Positions 17,834 to 25,876 of a DNA stretch of 56,717 nucleotides are shown piece after piece. The notes under the pieces are model-generated. The model was not told the DNA's origin. It ran no database searches and saw only the letters and a program-made list of their open reading frames with translations. The translations under genes were made by a program, and so were the position numbers. Source of the stretch: JADJNW01 sp964517145. Lineage in GTDB: Bacteria; Bacteroidota; Bacteroidia; Chitinophagales; Saprospiraceae. Location: positions 1 through 56,717 of the forward strand of contig CAZFBN010000015.1 of assembly GCA_964517145.1 (NCBI GenBank). The letters run 5' to 3'. Each line of letters begins with the position of its first letter. The first letter of the stretch is position 1.

Positions 17834-18568
17834 ATGGTATCTGCAATCAAATTGACTTTAAACAGAAAAGTCAAATTTTCAAAAAATGTTAAAAACACGT
17901 TTGGACTTAATTACGGGCTACCTTCCAATGGGGGTACTTGTCCGTTTGCCACAGCCGGTAAAGGAGGCTGTCTATCATTTAAAAATGGCGGTACTATAAA
18001 AACGTGTTACATGGATAAAATAGCTAAAATATATCCTTCGGTAGGTAGTGTTCTAGAACACAACACGCAACTAGTAAAAACAGCAAAAGGAAAAGATTTA
18101 ATAAAACTATTACAAGACACGGTGACAGAGTTTAGAAACTCAACGACACCCGACAACTTGTATTTCAGGCTCCATTATTCGGGAGATTTCTTTTCCGATG
18201 AATATACCAAGGCGTGGGCTACCACGATAAATAATAATCTAGATATCCATTTCTGGTGTTACACCAGAAGTTTTGACTACGTCAAACACTTAGTCGATTG
18301 CAAAAATCTTTCCATATATATTTCTACAGATTCTGTAAATTATAAAAAAGCTAAAAAAACATACGACAAATATATCAAAAAGCCTAATGTGGCGATGGCT
18401 TTCATGGGAAATAATCCACCTGAAGATCTATCGTTACGGTTCGCTAAATGCCCCGAAACCTATGGTGTCATTAAAAACACAGATGAACGAGGCGCTTGTG
18501 CTAACTGCAGGCTTTGTATTAACCGTTATAAAAACAAACTAAACAATATCAAATTCAAACTACATTAA
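17834..18568 (+). CDS. Conserved phage protein, Cys-rich (gp37/PF07505-like)
   Basis: A 244-residue protein with a Cys-containing N-terminus (GGTCPFATAGKGGC...CYM), a central FRLHYSGDFFSDEY segment, an FWCYTRSFDY strand and a C-terminal C-x2-C-x2-C-type cluster (GACANCRLC). This layout matches a widespread phage family of unknown function that I associate with gp37-like proteins. The cysteines suggest metal or Fe-S binding. The assignment is from pattern memory. Confidence 0.5.
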   Translation: MVSAIKLTLNRKVKFSKNVKNTFGLNYGLPSNGGTCPFATAGKGGCLSFKNGGTIKTCYMDKIAKIYPSVGSVLEHNTQLVKTAKGKDLIKLLQDTVTEFRNSTTPDNLYFRLHYSGDFFSDEYTKAWATTINNNLDIHFWCYTRSFDYVKHLVDCKNLSIYISTDSVNYKKAKKTYDKYIKKPNVAMAFMGNNPPEDLSLRFAKCPETYGVIKNTDERGACANCRLCINRYKNKLNNIKFKLH

Positions 18569-18576
18569 TTCTAATT

Positions 18577-19347
18577 ATGAACAACGTTAATGATCTCGAA
18601 GAAATCATTAAAAATGTGCCGACAATCATTGTACCGGATCAAACCGATCCAACCAAACGTACTCGTTACGTTATGGCTAAACGCTTTTTTAGCGAATTGG
18701 ATCGCGACTTTTCGGGATTTAAAACCCTGAAACGTGCCCGATTTGATAAAATTAAAACAGCTGCGTTTAAAATACAATACACTACTTTATCCGGTAAAAA
18801 ATATGAACAGTTTAAAACCGCTTATGCTTTGACCGAAGCAGAGTGTGCGAAGTACGTTTCTTCGCTAAGTAAAAACAACGGTTTGTTTAAATCAACAAAC
18901 AAAAAACAAACCCCCAACTTTGTCACTAAAACGGTAACGGCACAAGTGCCGCAGCCCGTTACAACTGTAACAATACAGCCAGAACAAGAAACGCCGTATT
19001 TGCCTACTTTGGAGCCGCCGGTTAATCCTAAAGATACGCAAATGAATATGTTGGCGTCGCTACGCAACAAAGCCATTCGTTGTTATGTGGAAGAACTTTG
19101 TCGCGGTTATGTACAACACATCCTTAACAAAAAACAAATTGACCCTAACACACCAGAAGTAGATAAAATTAAAAACGAGCATCGTATTGCTCGTAAAATG
19201 CTATACCTGGCGTTTAAAGACCAAACAAACATAGAGCTACCATTAAACCAAACAAAACTAACTATCCAGTTTATCGAAAATTTCAATAAACTGGATGACT
19301 TGCTTCAAGTAGCCTATAATCTATATGGAAAATTCAAAACAGTTTAA
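18577..19347 (+). CDS. Hypothetical replication-region protein
   Basis: A 256-residue protein with a basic N-terminal domain, a Pro/Thr/Gln-rich linker (about 115-150) and a helical C-terminal domain. The linker contains PTLEPP, a string also present in the linker of the SSB-like protein at 19880. It overlaps the following gene by 23 bases. Function unknown. Confidence 0.6.
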   Translation: MNNVNDLEEIIKNVPTIIVPDQTDPTKRTRYVMAKRFFSELDRDFSGFKTLKRARFDKIKTAAFKIQYTTLSGKKYEQFKTAYALTEAECAKYVSSLSKNNGLFKSTNKKQTPNFVTKTVTAQVPQPVTTVTIQPEQETPYLPTLEPPVNPKDTQMNMLASLRNKAIRCYVEELCRGYVQHILNKKQIDPNTPEVDKIKNEHRIARKMLYLAFKDQTNIELPLNQTKLTIQFIENFNKLDDLLQVAYNLYGKFKTV

Positions 19348-19657
19348 ACGTTATTTTTGTTGGTATTACAACGAAACTGAAAATTGTTGGTACGCTAAAA
19401 ATGTACATACCAAAATTCCAAACGCAAAAATGCAACGCATTATGAATATGGAATTTACAGATGCAGTTCGAGAACTTGTTTCTTTTGTGGAAATAAAATC
19501 GGAAAAAAGAGCTTTGCTAGATTTGCAACAAAAATTGCAAGTAATAGACAAAGAGTACAGTAACCAAATTCAAGAGAATAAAAATCTTTTAAACGCAATA
19601 AGATCTTTTTCCAAAGTTAAAAATGTCACCAAAGAATTACTCGCAAAAACAAAATGA
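19325..19657 (+). CDS. Hypothetical coiled-coil protein
   Basis: A 110-residue protein with an aromatic N-terminal domain (RYFCWYYNETENCWYAK) and a coiled coil from about 58 to 95. It overlaps neighbours on both sides. Function unknown. Confidence 0.55.
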   Translation: MENSKQFKRYFCWYYNETENCWYAKNVHTKIPNAKMQRIMNMEFTDAVRELVSFVEIKSEKRALLDLQQKLQVIDKEYSNQIQENKNLLNAIRSFSKVKNVTKELLAKTK

Positions 19658-19775
19658 TGTTGCTAACGCTGAAATTGTCATATACGAGATTAGCATTAAA
19701 AAATACCAAGATGACGAAAATTATGATGACGATTATGCTTATCATAGCAACACCGTCGGTATTTTAGAGGATTGA
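19623..19775 (+). CDS. Small acidic hypothetical protein
   Basis: A 50-residue frame beginning MSPKNYSQKQ with an Asp/Tyr-rich C-terminal half. It overlaps the preceding gene by 35 bases. No domain recognised. Confidence 0.45.
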   Translation: MSPKNYSQKQNDVANAEIVIYEISIKKYQDDENYDDDYAYHSNTVGILED

Positions 19776-19797
19776 CAAAACAAAAAAATGAACTATT

Positions 19798-19849
19798 TGT
19801 ATGCGGTTGCGACGAGCGGCCGCATACATTATTAAACCAGTACGACAGT
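19798..19849 (+). promoter_or_regulatory. Two hairpins in the leader of the SSB-like gene
   Basis: TGTATGCGG (19798-19806) pairs with CCGCATACA (19820-19828), and a second small hairpin (AGTAC-GACA-GTACT) follows near 19838-19851. No T-run follows, so these are not terminators. T4 gp32 represses its own translation through a structured leader; a similar role here is an inference. Confidence 0.4.
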
Positions 19850-19879
19850 ACTAAAACCCAAGAAAAAAATACATAAATT

Positions 19880-20875
19880 ATGAGTATCATTAAACCCGCA
19901 AGGTCATTTGAAAATTCAAACCTGGATAGTAACGGAACAACCTACATCAAACCAGCCATACCTCAACTTAACTTTGGTAAAAATGGAATTACGGAAGGCG
20001 CTTACGTCGTCTTTCTTCCTGCCTACAAGCTAGACAATTACGGCAACGGTTGTTGGTTTAGGCAAATAAAAATTCGCGACAACTTTGGCGATAAGTTTAA
20101 GTCAAAATATGTTGTTGACGACATTGTAGGCGGCACCGATCCGTCACATTATTTTGCCGCCAATTATTCCATTCATTATCCCGAAAAAGCTGTTGTTACT
20201 GAAGTATCTACGGCCAGAGGTAAAACTAAAGCATATCCGTTTTACGGACGTACAACAAATCGTGTTTTGTTTAATACATTGCTTTATAGCAACATGGAAA
20301 GTGGAGTACATCTTTTAGATTTGCCAGCCGGATTAGGTGCCAGTGAACTAGAAAAATATCACAACACCAAAGATATCAGCGGTAATCTAAACAGTCTAGT
20401 GTGTGACTCAGACCAAGCTACTCCTGTATTTATCAAGTTGGTAATGAGTTCTCCACCATCTTGGCAGATTACTCCCGCACCACAAAACAAATTCAAAATA
20501 CCGGATAAGTTTTGTGATACAGCCGCGCTAATCAACCTAGACGAAGCTACGATTAAGGTTAACGCAGCAGACATCGTTCAACAACTCCGAGAAATGTTTT
20601 CTCCGGAAGAATTCGATACCTGTATGCGAGGTTACCCGGGTTTGGTGTCCAGTTATGCGGCTAAACCAGCGACACAACAACCTACTCAATTGCCTCGGCC
20701 ACAAGTAGCACCCATTCAACCACCAGTACCTACCCTAGAGCCGCCTAAATCGGTTACAGGTAACTTATCAACGGAACCTAAAGTAAATACGCCACCTCTG
20801 CCAACTCTACCGATACCCACCTCAGGCTCAACAAGCTCAGCCAAAGATGACCTTAGGGCATTTTTGGAAAGTTAA
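19880..20875 (+). CDS. Single-stranded DNA-binding protein (gp32-like role)
   Basis: A 331-residue protein with an N-terminal OB-fold-like region rich in aromatic and basic residues (GCWFRQIKIRDNFGDKFKSKY, about 56-76), a Pro/Thr/Gln linker from about 255 and an acidic C-terminal tail (KDDLRAFLES), the layout of phage SSBs whose tails recruit replication partners. It is immediately followed by the UvsX/RecA gene, the usual SSB partner. Family assignment is by layout and context. Confidence 0.65.
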   Translation: MSIIKPARSFENSNLDSNGTTYIKPAIPQLNFGKNGITEGAYVVFLPAYKLDNYGNGCWFRQIKIRDNFGDKFKSKYVVDDIVGGTDPSHYFAANYSIHYPEKAVVTEVSTARGKTKAYPFYGRTTNRVLFNTLLYSNMESGVHLLDLPAGLGASELEKYHNTKDISGNLNSLVCDSDQATPVFIKLVMSSPPSWQITPAPQNKFKIPDKFCDTAALINLDEATIKVNAADIVQQLREMFSPEEFDTCMRGYPGLVSSYAAKPATQQPTQLPRPQVAPIQPPVPTLEPPKSVTGNLSTEPKVNTPPLPTLPIPTSGSTSSAKDDLRAFLES

Positions 20876-20895
20876 TTAACAAAATTATATGCACG

Positions 20896-20930
20896 AGCAG
20901 CCAAGCTTTACATAGCTTGGCTGCTTTTTA
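20896..20930 (+). terminator. Intrinsic terminator between SSB and UvsX genes
   Basis: AGCAGCCAAGC (20896-20906) pairs perfectly with GCTTGGCTGCT (20915-20925) and is followed by TTTT. It should end or reduce transcription from the SSB gene before the recombinase gene. Confidence 0.8.
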
Positions 20931-20945
20931 CGAAAGGACTTTAAT

Positions 20946-22154
20946 ATGGCACTATCAGATTTAGTAAAACTTACAGAAAAAAAGTTTAAAAAATTACATA
21001 AAGATACGGAGATAAACGGGTATATTGCTAGCGAAGCACCGCCGCTAGTTGGATTAGAACTAGACAACCCAATGCTTGAATTTTTGTTAGACAGAAGAAT
21101 ACTTGCGCTGGGGCGTTGTGGATTGGTGTATGGACAAAAAGGTAACGCAAAAACTAGTTTGTTTTTTGATTTTGCAAAATTGTTTCAAGCGCACGGAGGT
21201 GACGTAATATGGGTAGAAACAGAAAACGCCGCCGATTTAGATTACGCTAAAAAACAAGGTGTTGATTTGGATAAAATGTTTGTGACACATCCAAAATCTT
21301 TAAACGAAGCTTTGGACTACATTACAGACATTGTAGAAAACATGCCTAAGGCTTATCCCGACGGAGATACACCCGTGTTGATTTGCTTAGATTCTATAGC
21401 GGGTGCTCCTACCGAATACGAGTTACAGGATAAGATAGCGATAGCGGATACAAAAGTGGGTGAACACGCAAAACTGATGAGTAATTTTTACGGTAGAATT
21501 ATAGAACCTCTAGCTAACGAAAAATGTTTTTTGTTGGCTTTGAATCAATTAAAACACGCCATACCAAAACCTGGCGAAATGACATTTGGTGGTCCTAAAG
21601 AAGCTCTAAAAGGCGGAGACGCAGCAGGGTTTCATTCTACTTTTCAATTCAAAATGTCCAAACTAGGAGAAATTGAAATAATAGACAGTCACGGCGCTAA
21701 CCGCAAAGCCGGATCCAGGCACAAAATTGAAGTAAAAAGAAACAAATTGGGTAGAGAAGGTAAAAGTCAAGTTGCAGAATTTGATCTATACATTGACGGC
21801 GGTATCGACTGGTATAGCGCCCTGGTTCGTAAGCTCGGGGCATCTTATCAAGGATTAGTGACTAAAAATGGCGGTTGGTACAATTGGAACGTAGCAAATT
21901 GTAAACTGGCTGACGGAACAGAAATTGACATTCAAGAAAAGTTTAGAGAAGCCGATTTGGCCAAAATACTAAAAAACAGTACAGACGCCAAAAACTTATG
22001 TAGAACCGCTTTTGGTATACCGGAACTCGATAGACAAGAAGATATCGCAAAAATAGAAGCTGAACGAAAAACAAAAAGGCAAAAACGAAAAAACAAACTC
22101 GACGACGAAGACTTGTCAGAAAATACAATAATTAAATTCGAAGATGAAATCTGA
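20946..22154 (+). CDS. UvsX/RecA-like recombinase
   Basis: A 402-residue strand-exchange ATPase. Walker A GQKGNAKT at 63-70 (in place of the usual GxxGSGKT), Walker B VLICLDSIAG near 142-151, and an L1/L2 region with LNQLKHAIPKPGEMTFGG and a following GGDAAGF. The C-terminus is highly charged (KRQKRKNK...DDEDLSE). An AAAGGA site precedes the ATG. Together with the SSB, the SbcC-like ATPase, the UvsW-like helicase and the RuvC-like resolvase it forms a full phage recombination set. Confidence 0.88.
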   Translation: MALSDLVKLTEKKFKKLHKDTEINGYIASEAPPLVGLELDNPMLEFLLDRRILALGRCGLVYGQKGNAKTSLFFDFAKLFQAHGGDVIWVETENAADLDYAKKQGVDLDKMFVTHPKSLNEALDYITDIVENMPKAYPDGDTPVLICLDSIAGAPTEYELQDKIAIADTKVGEHAKLMSNFYGRIIEPLANEKCFLLALNQLKHAIPKPGEMTFGGPKEALKGGDAAGFHSTFQFKMSKLGEIEIIDSHGANRKAGSRHKIEVKRNKLGREGKSQVAEFDLYIDGGIDWYSALVRKLGASYQGLVTKNGGWYNWNVANCKLADGTEIDIQEKFREADLAKILKNSTDAKNLCRTAFGIPELDRQEDIAKIEAERKTKRQKRKNKLDDEDLSENTIIKFEDEI

Positions 22155-22416
22155 AGAAACAATAATCAAAGAACAAGTAGCACGTTACTTTTTTGAAGAA
22201 GTCCCAAATAACGACTGGTCCGTTGCGTACGATACGTTTATGCTATTGACCACCCTCAAAAAAAGCACAGAAGAATTTTACAAAGTAGACCTTGAAAATT
22301 TTTCTGACGAAGCGATTAAACATAAAATGCAAAAAATGTATTCTGCAATTTGCGGAGTACTTTATGAAATCATAACCAACAAAAAGGAAACAAATGGACC
22401 TGACCGAACTAAATAA
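22144..22416 (+). CDS. Small hypothetical protein
   Basis: A 90-residue acidic, helical protein overlapping the recombinase by 11 bases and the next gene by 23 bases. No motif recognised. Confidence 0.55.
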   Translation: MKSEETIIKEQVARYFFEEVPNNDWSVAYDTFMLLTTLKKSTEEFYKVDLENFSDEAIKHKMQKMYSAICGVLYEIITNKKETNGPDRTK

Positions 22417-22690
22417 AAAAGCAACCCAAACCGCCACAGATGCGATTCAACACGAGCAAGAAATTGCCGAATTGATTAGAAACAAAATGGAAGAGTTTTC
22501 CAGGTTTGGAAAAATATATCTATCTGAACTAACGGAGCAAGAACAACTTAAGCTGTTAAACTCTTTTGGATATCCGTTTAGTCCAATGAACCATGTAGTG
22601 GGTACAGCTAAAGACACAGAAAAAAATCATTTGATGTCTGTACCTCCTACGATTGTAAAGGAATCTTTCAGCAAGGAAACAATTGAATAA
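22394..22690 (+). CDS. Small hypothetical protein
   Basis: A 98-residue helical protein with a good AAAGGAAA site before its ATG. The final codons overlap the TTG start of the RuvC-like gene. Function unknown. Confidence 0.55.
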   Translation: MDLTELNKKATQTATDAIQHEQEIAELIRNKMEEFSRFGKIYLSELTEQEQLKLLNSFGYPFSPMNHVVGTAKDTEKNHLMSVPPTIVKESFSKETIE

Positions 22691-23180
22691 AAAATACATA
22701 GGAATAGATAACGGGGTCTCGGGCAGCATCGGATTTTATTCCGATACTGCTTTTGACTTTTGTGCAGTACCCGTTAAAAAATGTTTAAATTATACTAAAG
22801 TAAAAAAATGGATTAATCGTATCGACGTTACTCTGTTTGAACAAAGAATTGTTGACATGGCCAAATTAAAGAAAACCGATTTGGCTTTGGTTGTAATGGA
22901 AAGACCGATGGTAAACCCCACCAGATTTCAAGCAACCATATCTGCCGTAAGATGTTTAGAAGCAATAACGATAGTGTTGGAAAAACTAAATCTTCCTTAT
23001 ATGTTTATCGATTCTAAACAATGGCAAAAAGATATGTTACCGGCAGGTATCCATACATCCGCCGAGTTAAAAAAAGCTAGCGCCGAAGTAGGCAAAAGAT
23101 TATTTCCTAGCCTAAAAACAATAAAAAAAGATGCAGACAGCATTCTGATCGCCAAATGGGCACACTCTAGAAAACTATGA
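22683..23180 (+). CDS. RuvC-like Holliday junction resolvase
   Basis: A 165-residue RNase H-fold nuclease. Acidic active-site positions are visible: Asp in IGIDNG (5-10), Glu in VVMERPM (about 74-80), and the C-terminal D-A-D in DADSILIAKW (about 149-158). It starts at TTG within the end of the previous gene. It should resolve branched recombination intermediates before packaging. Phage RuvC-like enzymes of this length are common. Confidence 0.78.
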   Translation: MNKKYIGIDNGVSGSIGFYSDTAFDFCAVPVKKCLNYTKVKKWINRIDVTLFEQRIVDMAKLKKTDLALVVMERPMVNPTRFQATISAVRCLEAITIVLEKLNLPYMFIDSKQWQKDMLPAGIHTSAELKKASAEVGKRLFPSLKTIKKDADSILIAKWAHSRKL

Positions 23181-23668
23181 CAAAACTAAAAAGCATAAAA
23201 GAAGGAAGGCTTGATCCTCATCCAGGAGGAGTCTGGCCGGTGTTTAAATTTGTAGCAGGACAGTTTTCGATATATGGGGACATGGCAAAACAAGCATATG
23301 AATCCTGTAAAGTCCTCGACAACACGGTTAATTTCAACAATTCCGAAATCACAAAATCCTTTTTAGGAAATACGGGAATTTCTTGTTACACGGACAATAA
23401 GATATCTTTAGATGCTTTGTTGTCTCCACACAAGATAGGTGCGTTTAAATTTGATGTGTTGCTTGAAGAAAACAAGATGGTTGCAGGTACAGAAAATCAC
23501 ATGTTGGCTTTAACCCTAGGAAGATATTATTTGTTGGTACAAGAATATAACGGCACTAAATCCTTTAAGGGATGTAGCCACATGTATTGTAAAAGCCAAC
23601 AAAATGAAAATCTTAAGGAAAAAGAGTATGTGATCTTTCCACTGCAAAATTGGTTTTGTTGTTTGTAA
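23177..23668 (+). CDS. Hypothetical protein
   Basis: A 163-residue protein overlapping the resolvase by four bases. It has several cysteines (GISCYTD, GCSHMYC, FCCL). No family recognised. Confidence 0.5.
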   Translation: MTKLKSIKEGRLDPHPGGVWPVFKFVAGQFSIYGDMAKQAYESCKVLDNTVNFNNSEITKSFLGNTGISCYTDNKISLDALLSPHKIGAFKFDVLLEENKMVAGTENHMLALTLGRYYLLVQEYNGTKSFKGCSHMYCKSQQNENLKEKEYVIFPLQNWFCCL

Positions 23669-23697
23669 TTTGGTTCAATATTTTGTACATTGTATGT

Positions 23698-24021
23698 ATG
23701 TTTGATTTTTGGAAATACATACAAGATCTTTTAAACAGAAAGCGGCCAGAAGAAGACACAGGCAATTTTGTACCTGTGTCTTCTTCTAATTTAGATAAGT
23801 TAAAATACAATCCAAAAGAAAAAACACTAGAAGTAGTATTTAAAAACGGAGGAAAATATAGATACCCAAATGTATCTAAACACGTGTATGACAAACTGTT
23901 AAACGCAGAATCTAAAGGAAAATATTTCCACCGCGCAATAAAAAAGCAAAATAAAAATTTTGTAAAGCTTTCAGAACAATATTTCTGGAAAGGTTTTTAC
24001 GATACTTACAGTAAATTTTGA
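23698..24021 (+). CDS. KTSC-domain protein
   Basis: A 107-residue protein whose residues 28-85 match the KTSC domain: SSSNLDKLKYNPKEKTLEV, then F-x-N-G-G-K-Y-R-Y, V-Y-D-K-L and A-E-S-K-G-K-YF. KTSC is a small domain often found in phage and nucleic-acid-linked proteins; its role is not established. The frame is open from 23650, but ATG 23698 gives a normal start. Confidence 0.75.
   Translation: MFDFWKYIQDLLNRKRPEEDTGNFVPVSSSNLDKLKYNPKEKTLEVVFKNGGKYRYPNVSKHVYDKLLNAESKGKYFHRAIKKQNKNFVKLSEQYFWKGFYDTYSKF
23748..23787 (+). other. Intragenic perfect 15-bp hairpin
   Basis: Bases 23748-23762 are perfectly complementary to 23773-23787 around a 10-base loop, inside the KTSC gene. The core AGAAGACAC...GTGTCTTCT also forms the hairpin at 34956-34985 in an unrelated gene. 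Confidence 0.75.
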
Positions 24022-24035
24022 CCTTTTTTTAGCTA

Positions 24036-24611
24036 TCAAAAGCTAGACTTGGTGTGATCTAATAACAAATTTAAAAATTTTGTATATGCAAAAACGCCCA
24101 ACAATACCACCAATATCGAAATACAAATTATTTTCACTACAAAATGTTTATCGGGCTTATCCACCACGACCAGCTCAGTTTGACTCCTTGATACAACCGG
24201 CAATTGCAAATTCATATTCTTATGCTTGTAACCACCCTGTAGTTCGGGTATCACCTGCGTTGGTTGGTTGCGGTACGGTACTGGAGTATATATCACCTTA
24301 GTCGTTTCGTCGTAAACGGGTCTTGGTATAGGTTTGTGTGGTATGTTTTTAATTGTACTTAACACAAATTTTTTTGTTTCATTTAACGTTTTAGTAATAG
24401 TTCCAGGATGACTGGGTACATATTGTTGCGTAAACAAAACTTTAAGTTCATGCCAACGTGTATCTCCTTCGTAGCAAAAGAGATCTGTTAAATTTAACTC
24501 ATTGTTATTTAACTTATCCTGAACTTCACAAAAAGTATAAGGACCTATAACACTTTTATCTAAGTATAGATAAATATTTGTAGTAATTGGAAAAGGATTT
24601 CCTACTTTCAT
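24036..24611 (-). CDS. GYF_2/DUF4339-like membrane-anchored protein
   Basis: A 191-residue protein. Residues 10-60 resemble the GYF_2 (DUF4339) domain: IYLYLDKSVIGPYTFCEV, then D-L-F-C-Y-E-G-D-T-R-W-H-E-L. A Pro-rich middle leads to one C-terminal membrane span (about 158-178). The domain would face the cytoplasm and bind a proline-rich partner. It is the only - strand gene in the 0-25 kb region, convergent with the KTSC gene. Confidence 0.6.
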   Translation of the reverse strand: MKVGNPFPITTNIYLYLDKSVIGPYTFCEVQDKLNNNELNLTDLFCYEGDTRWHELKVLFTQQYVPSHPGTITKTLNETKKFVLSTIKNIPHKPIPRPVYDETTKVIYTPVPYRNQPTQVIPELQGGYKHKNMNLQLPVVSRSQTELVVVDKPDKHFVVKIICISILVVLLGVFAYTKFLNLLLDHTKSSF

Positions 24612-24697
24612 CTCGCTAGTCTATTACAATGATAAAATAAAACAATTTTATTTTTAACCTTTACCTAAGTTCAGTAACCTGTCAAACTGTTCAAGGT

Positions 24698-25465
24698 GTG
24701 AGTTCAAAATCAGCAAAAGCCGATAAAGAGCTACCTGTCAAAAAAGACAAATCAGAAAAGATCCCACAGCGGGATAAATTGTCTATCGTTTTGACTTTAC
24801 GCCCTCCCGTATGGACAGAAAAACAACAAAATTTAATCAACACCATACTGGATAAAGACAGCAAACTTATATTTGTAAGCGGCCCCGCCGGAACAGCAAA
24901 AACATTAATAGCTACTTACTGCGGATTAATGTTGCTACAAGACAAAAAAGTTACAGAAATACTATACGTTAGATCTGCGGTAGAATCTTCCGATAATCCA
25001 TTAGGTTTCTTGCCCGGTAAATTGGAAGATAAATATAATCCGTTTGTAGAACCGTTCTTTGAAAAACTTTATGAACTTTTACCTACCGGCGGTGGGCATC
25101 AACAAATTCTCCATTTGAAAAAAGAAGAACGATTGGTTGCAAAACCTGTTGGTTTTTTAAGAGGTACAGATACTAAATTAAAATATGTGTTGTCTGACGA
25201 ATCACAAAACCTTACATTAAAAGAGCTTACAACTTTACTTACTCGGTTTGGAAAACATTCTAAAATGGTTGTTTGTGGCGATTTTCAACAAAGCGATATA
25301 TCACCAACAAAAGCAAGCGCCTTTAAACAAGTTTGTGATGCGTTCAACGACGAAGAAGCCGGCAAGATGGGAATTAAATATTTTGAATTTGACGTAGGCG
25401 ACATCATGCGTTCGGAAGAATGTAAATTTATAGTGGAAAGATTATGTAAACTAAAATTAAAATAA
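24698..25465 (+). CDS. PhoH-like ATPase
   Basis: A 255-residue RNA-helicase-like ATPase, common in phages. Walker A SGPAGTAKT at 61-69, a LYVRSAVES segment, the PhoH-typical LGFLPGKLEDKYNPF region near 107-121, Walker B VLSDESQN near 165-172, and VVCGDFQQSD near 192-201. It starts at GTG with AAGG just upstream. The role in infection is not established. Confidence 0.85.
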   Translation: MSSKSAKADKELPVKKDKSEKIPQRDKLSIVLTLRPPVWTEKQQNLINTILDKDSKLIFVSGPAGTAKTLIATYCGLMLLQDKKVTEILYVRSAVESSDNPLGFLPGKLEDKYNPFVEPFFEKLYELLPTGGGHQQILHLKKEERLVAKPVGFLRGTDTKLKYVLSDESQNLTLKELTTLLTRFGKHSKMVVCGDFQQSDISPTKASAFKQVCDAFNDEEAGKMGIKYFEFDVGDIMRSEECKFIVERLCKLKLK

Positions 25466-25474
25466 AGAATTTTT

Positions 25475-25720
25475 ATGGGAAAAAAACAACCGTTTCCAGA
25501 ATTTAAATTACCCAAAGCATTACTTAATCAAATAGGGGAATGCACGAGAGGTTATTTTTTTGTGGCAATAAATGAAAACGGCGAGTTTGAAATTTATACG
25601 CAGTTTGATGATGTCGTTTCTGAATTAGCCATGGTTTCGTTTTTAATACCTAGAATCAATAAAATGCAAGAATTGTTAAACAACTGCGGCGAAGAAGAGA
25701 TAGCGAATATATATATATAA
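25475..25720 (+). CDS. Small hypothetical protein ending in an AT-repeat tract
   Basis: An 81-residue protein ten bases after the PhoH gene. No domain recognised. Its last codons and stop lie in an alternating AT run (about 25707-25718). One extra AT unit would join it to the open frame at 25719-25814, which encodes a poly-Asp tail. Confidence 0.55.
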   Translation: MGKKQPFPEFKLPKALLNQIGECTRGYFFVAINENGEFEIYTQFDDVVSELAMVSFLIPRINKMQELLNNCGEEEIANIYI

Positions 25721-25814
25721 CGCCAGTGAACAAAATAACGCCGCAAATGATGACGATGATGACGATGACGACGACGATAAAGCTTTTTTCGCTACTGGAG
25801 TAGACGATGATTAG
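25719..25814 (+). other. Open poly-Asp tail frame, offset from the preceding gene
   Basis: This 31-codon stretch reads NASEQNNAAN, ten Asp, then KAFFATGVDDD and TAG. It has no start codon of its own and lies +1 to the gene at 25475. It reads as an acidic protein tail that is either reached by frameshifting at the AT run or cut off by a mutation. Confidence 0.45.
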
Positions 25815-25849
25815 CTCTTTTTTTATTTGTAGCTAATAACAAAAAAACC

Positions 25850-25876
25850 CCCAAAAAGCTGGTATAATAATATAGT
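25850..25876 (+). promoter_or_regulatory. Extended -10 promoter for the hairpin-array RNA
   Basis: TGGTATAAT (25860-25868) with an A-tract just upstream and no visible -35 box. The same arrangement occurs at 34152-34160, 37601-37609 and 47146-47154. Transcription should start near 25875. Confidence 0.7.

Noticed and set aside
24025..24050. Terminator at the convergent KTSC/GYF gene ends
   Set aside because: The hairpin TAGCT/AGCTA has its T-run in front of the stem, so it does not fit an intrinsic terminator on either strand.
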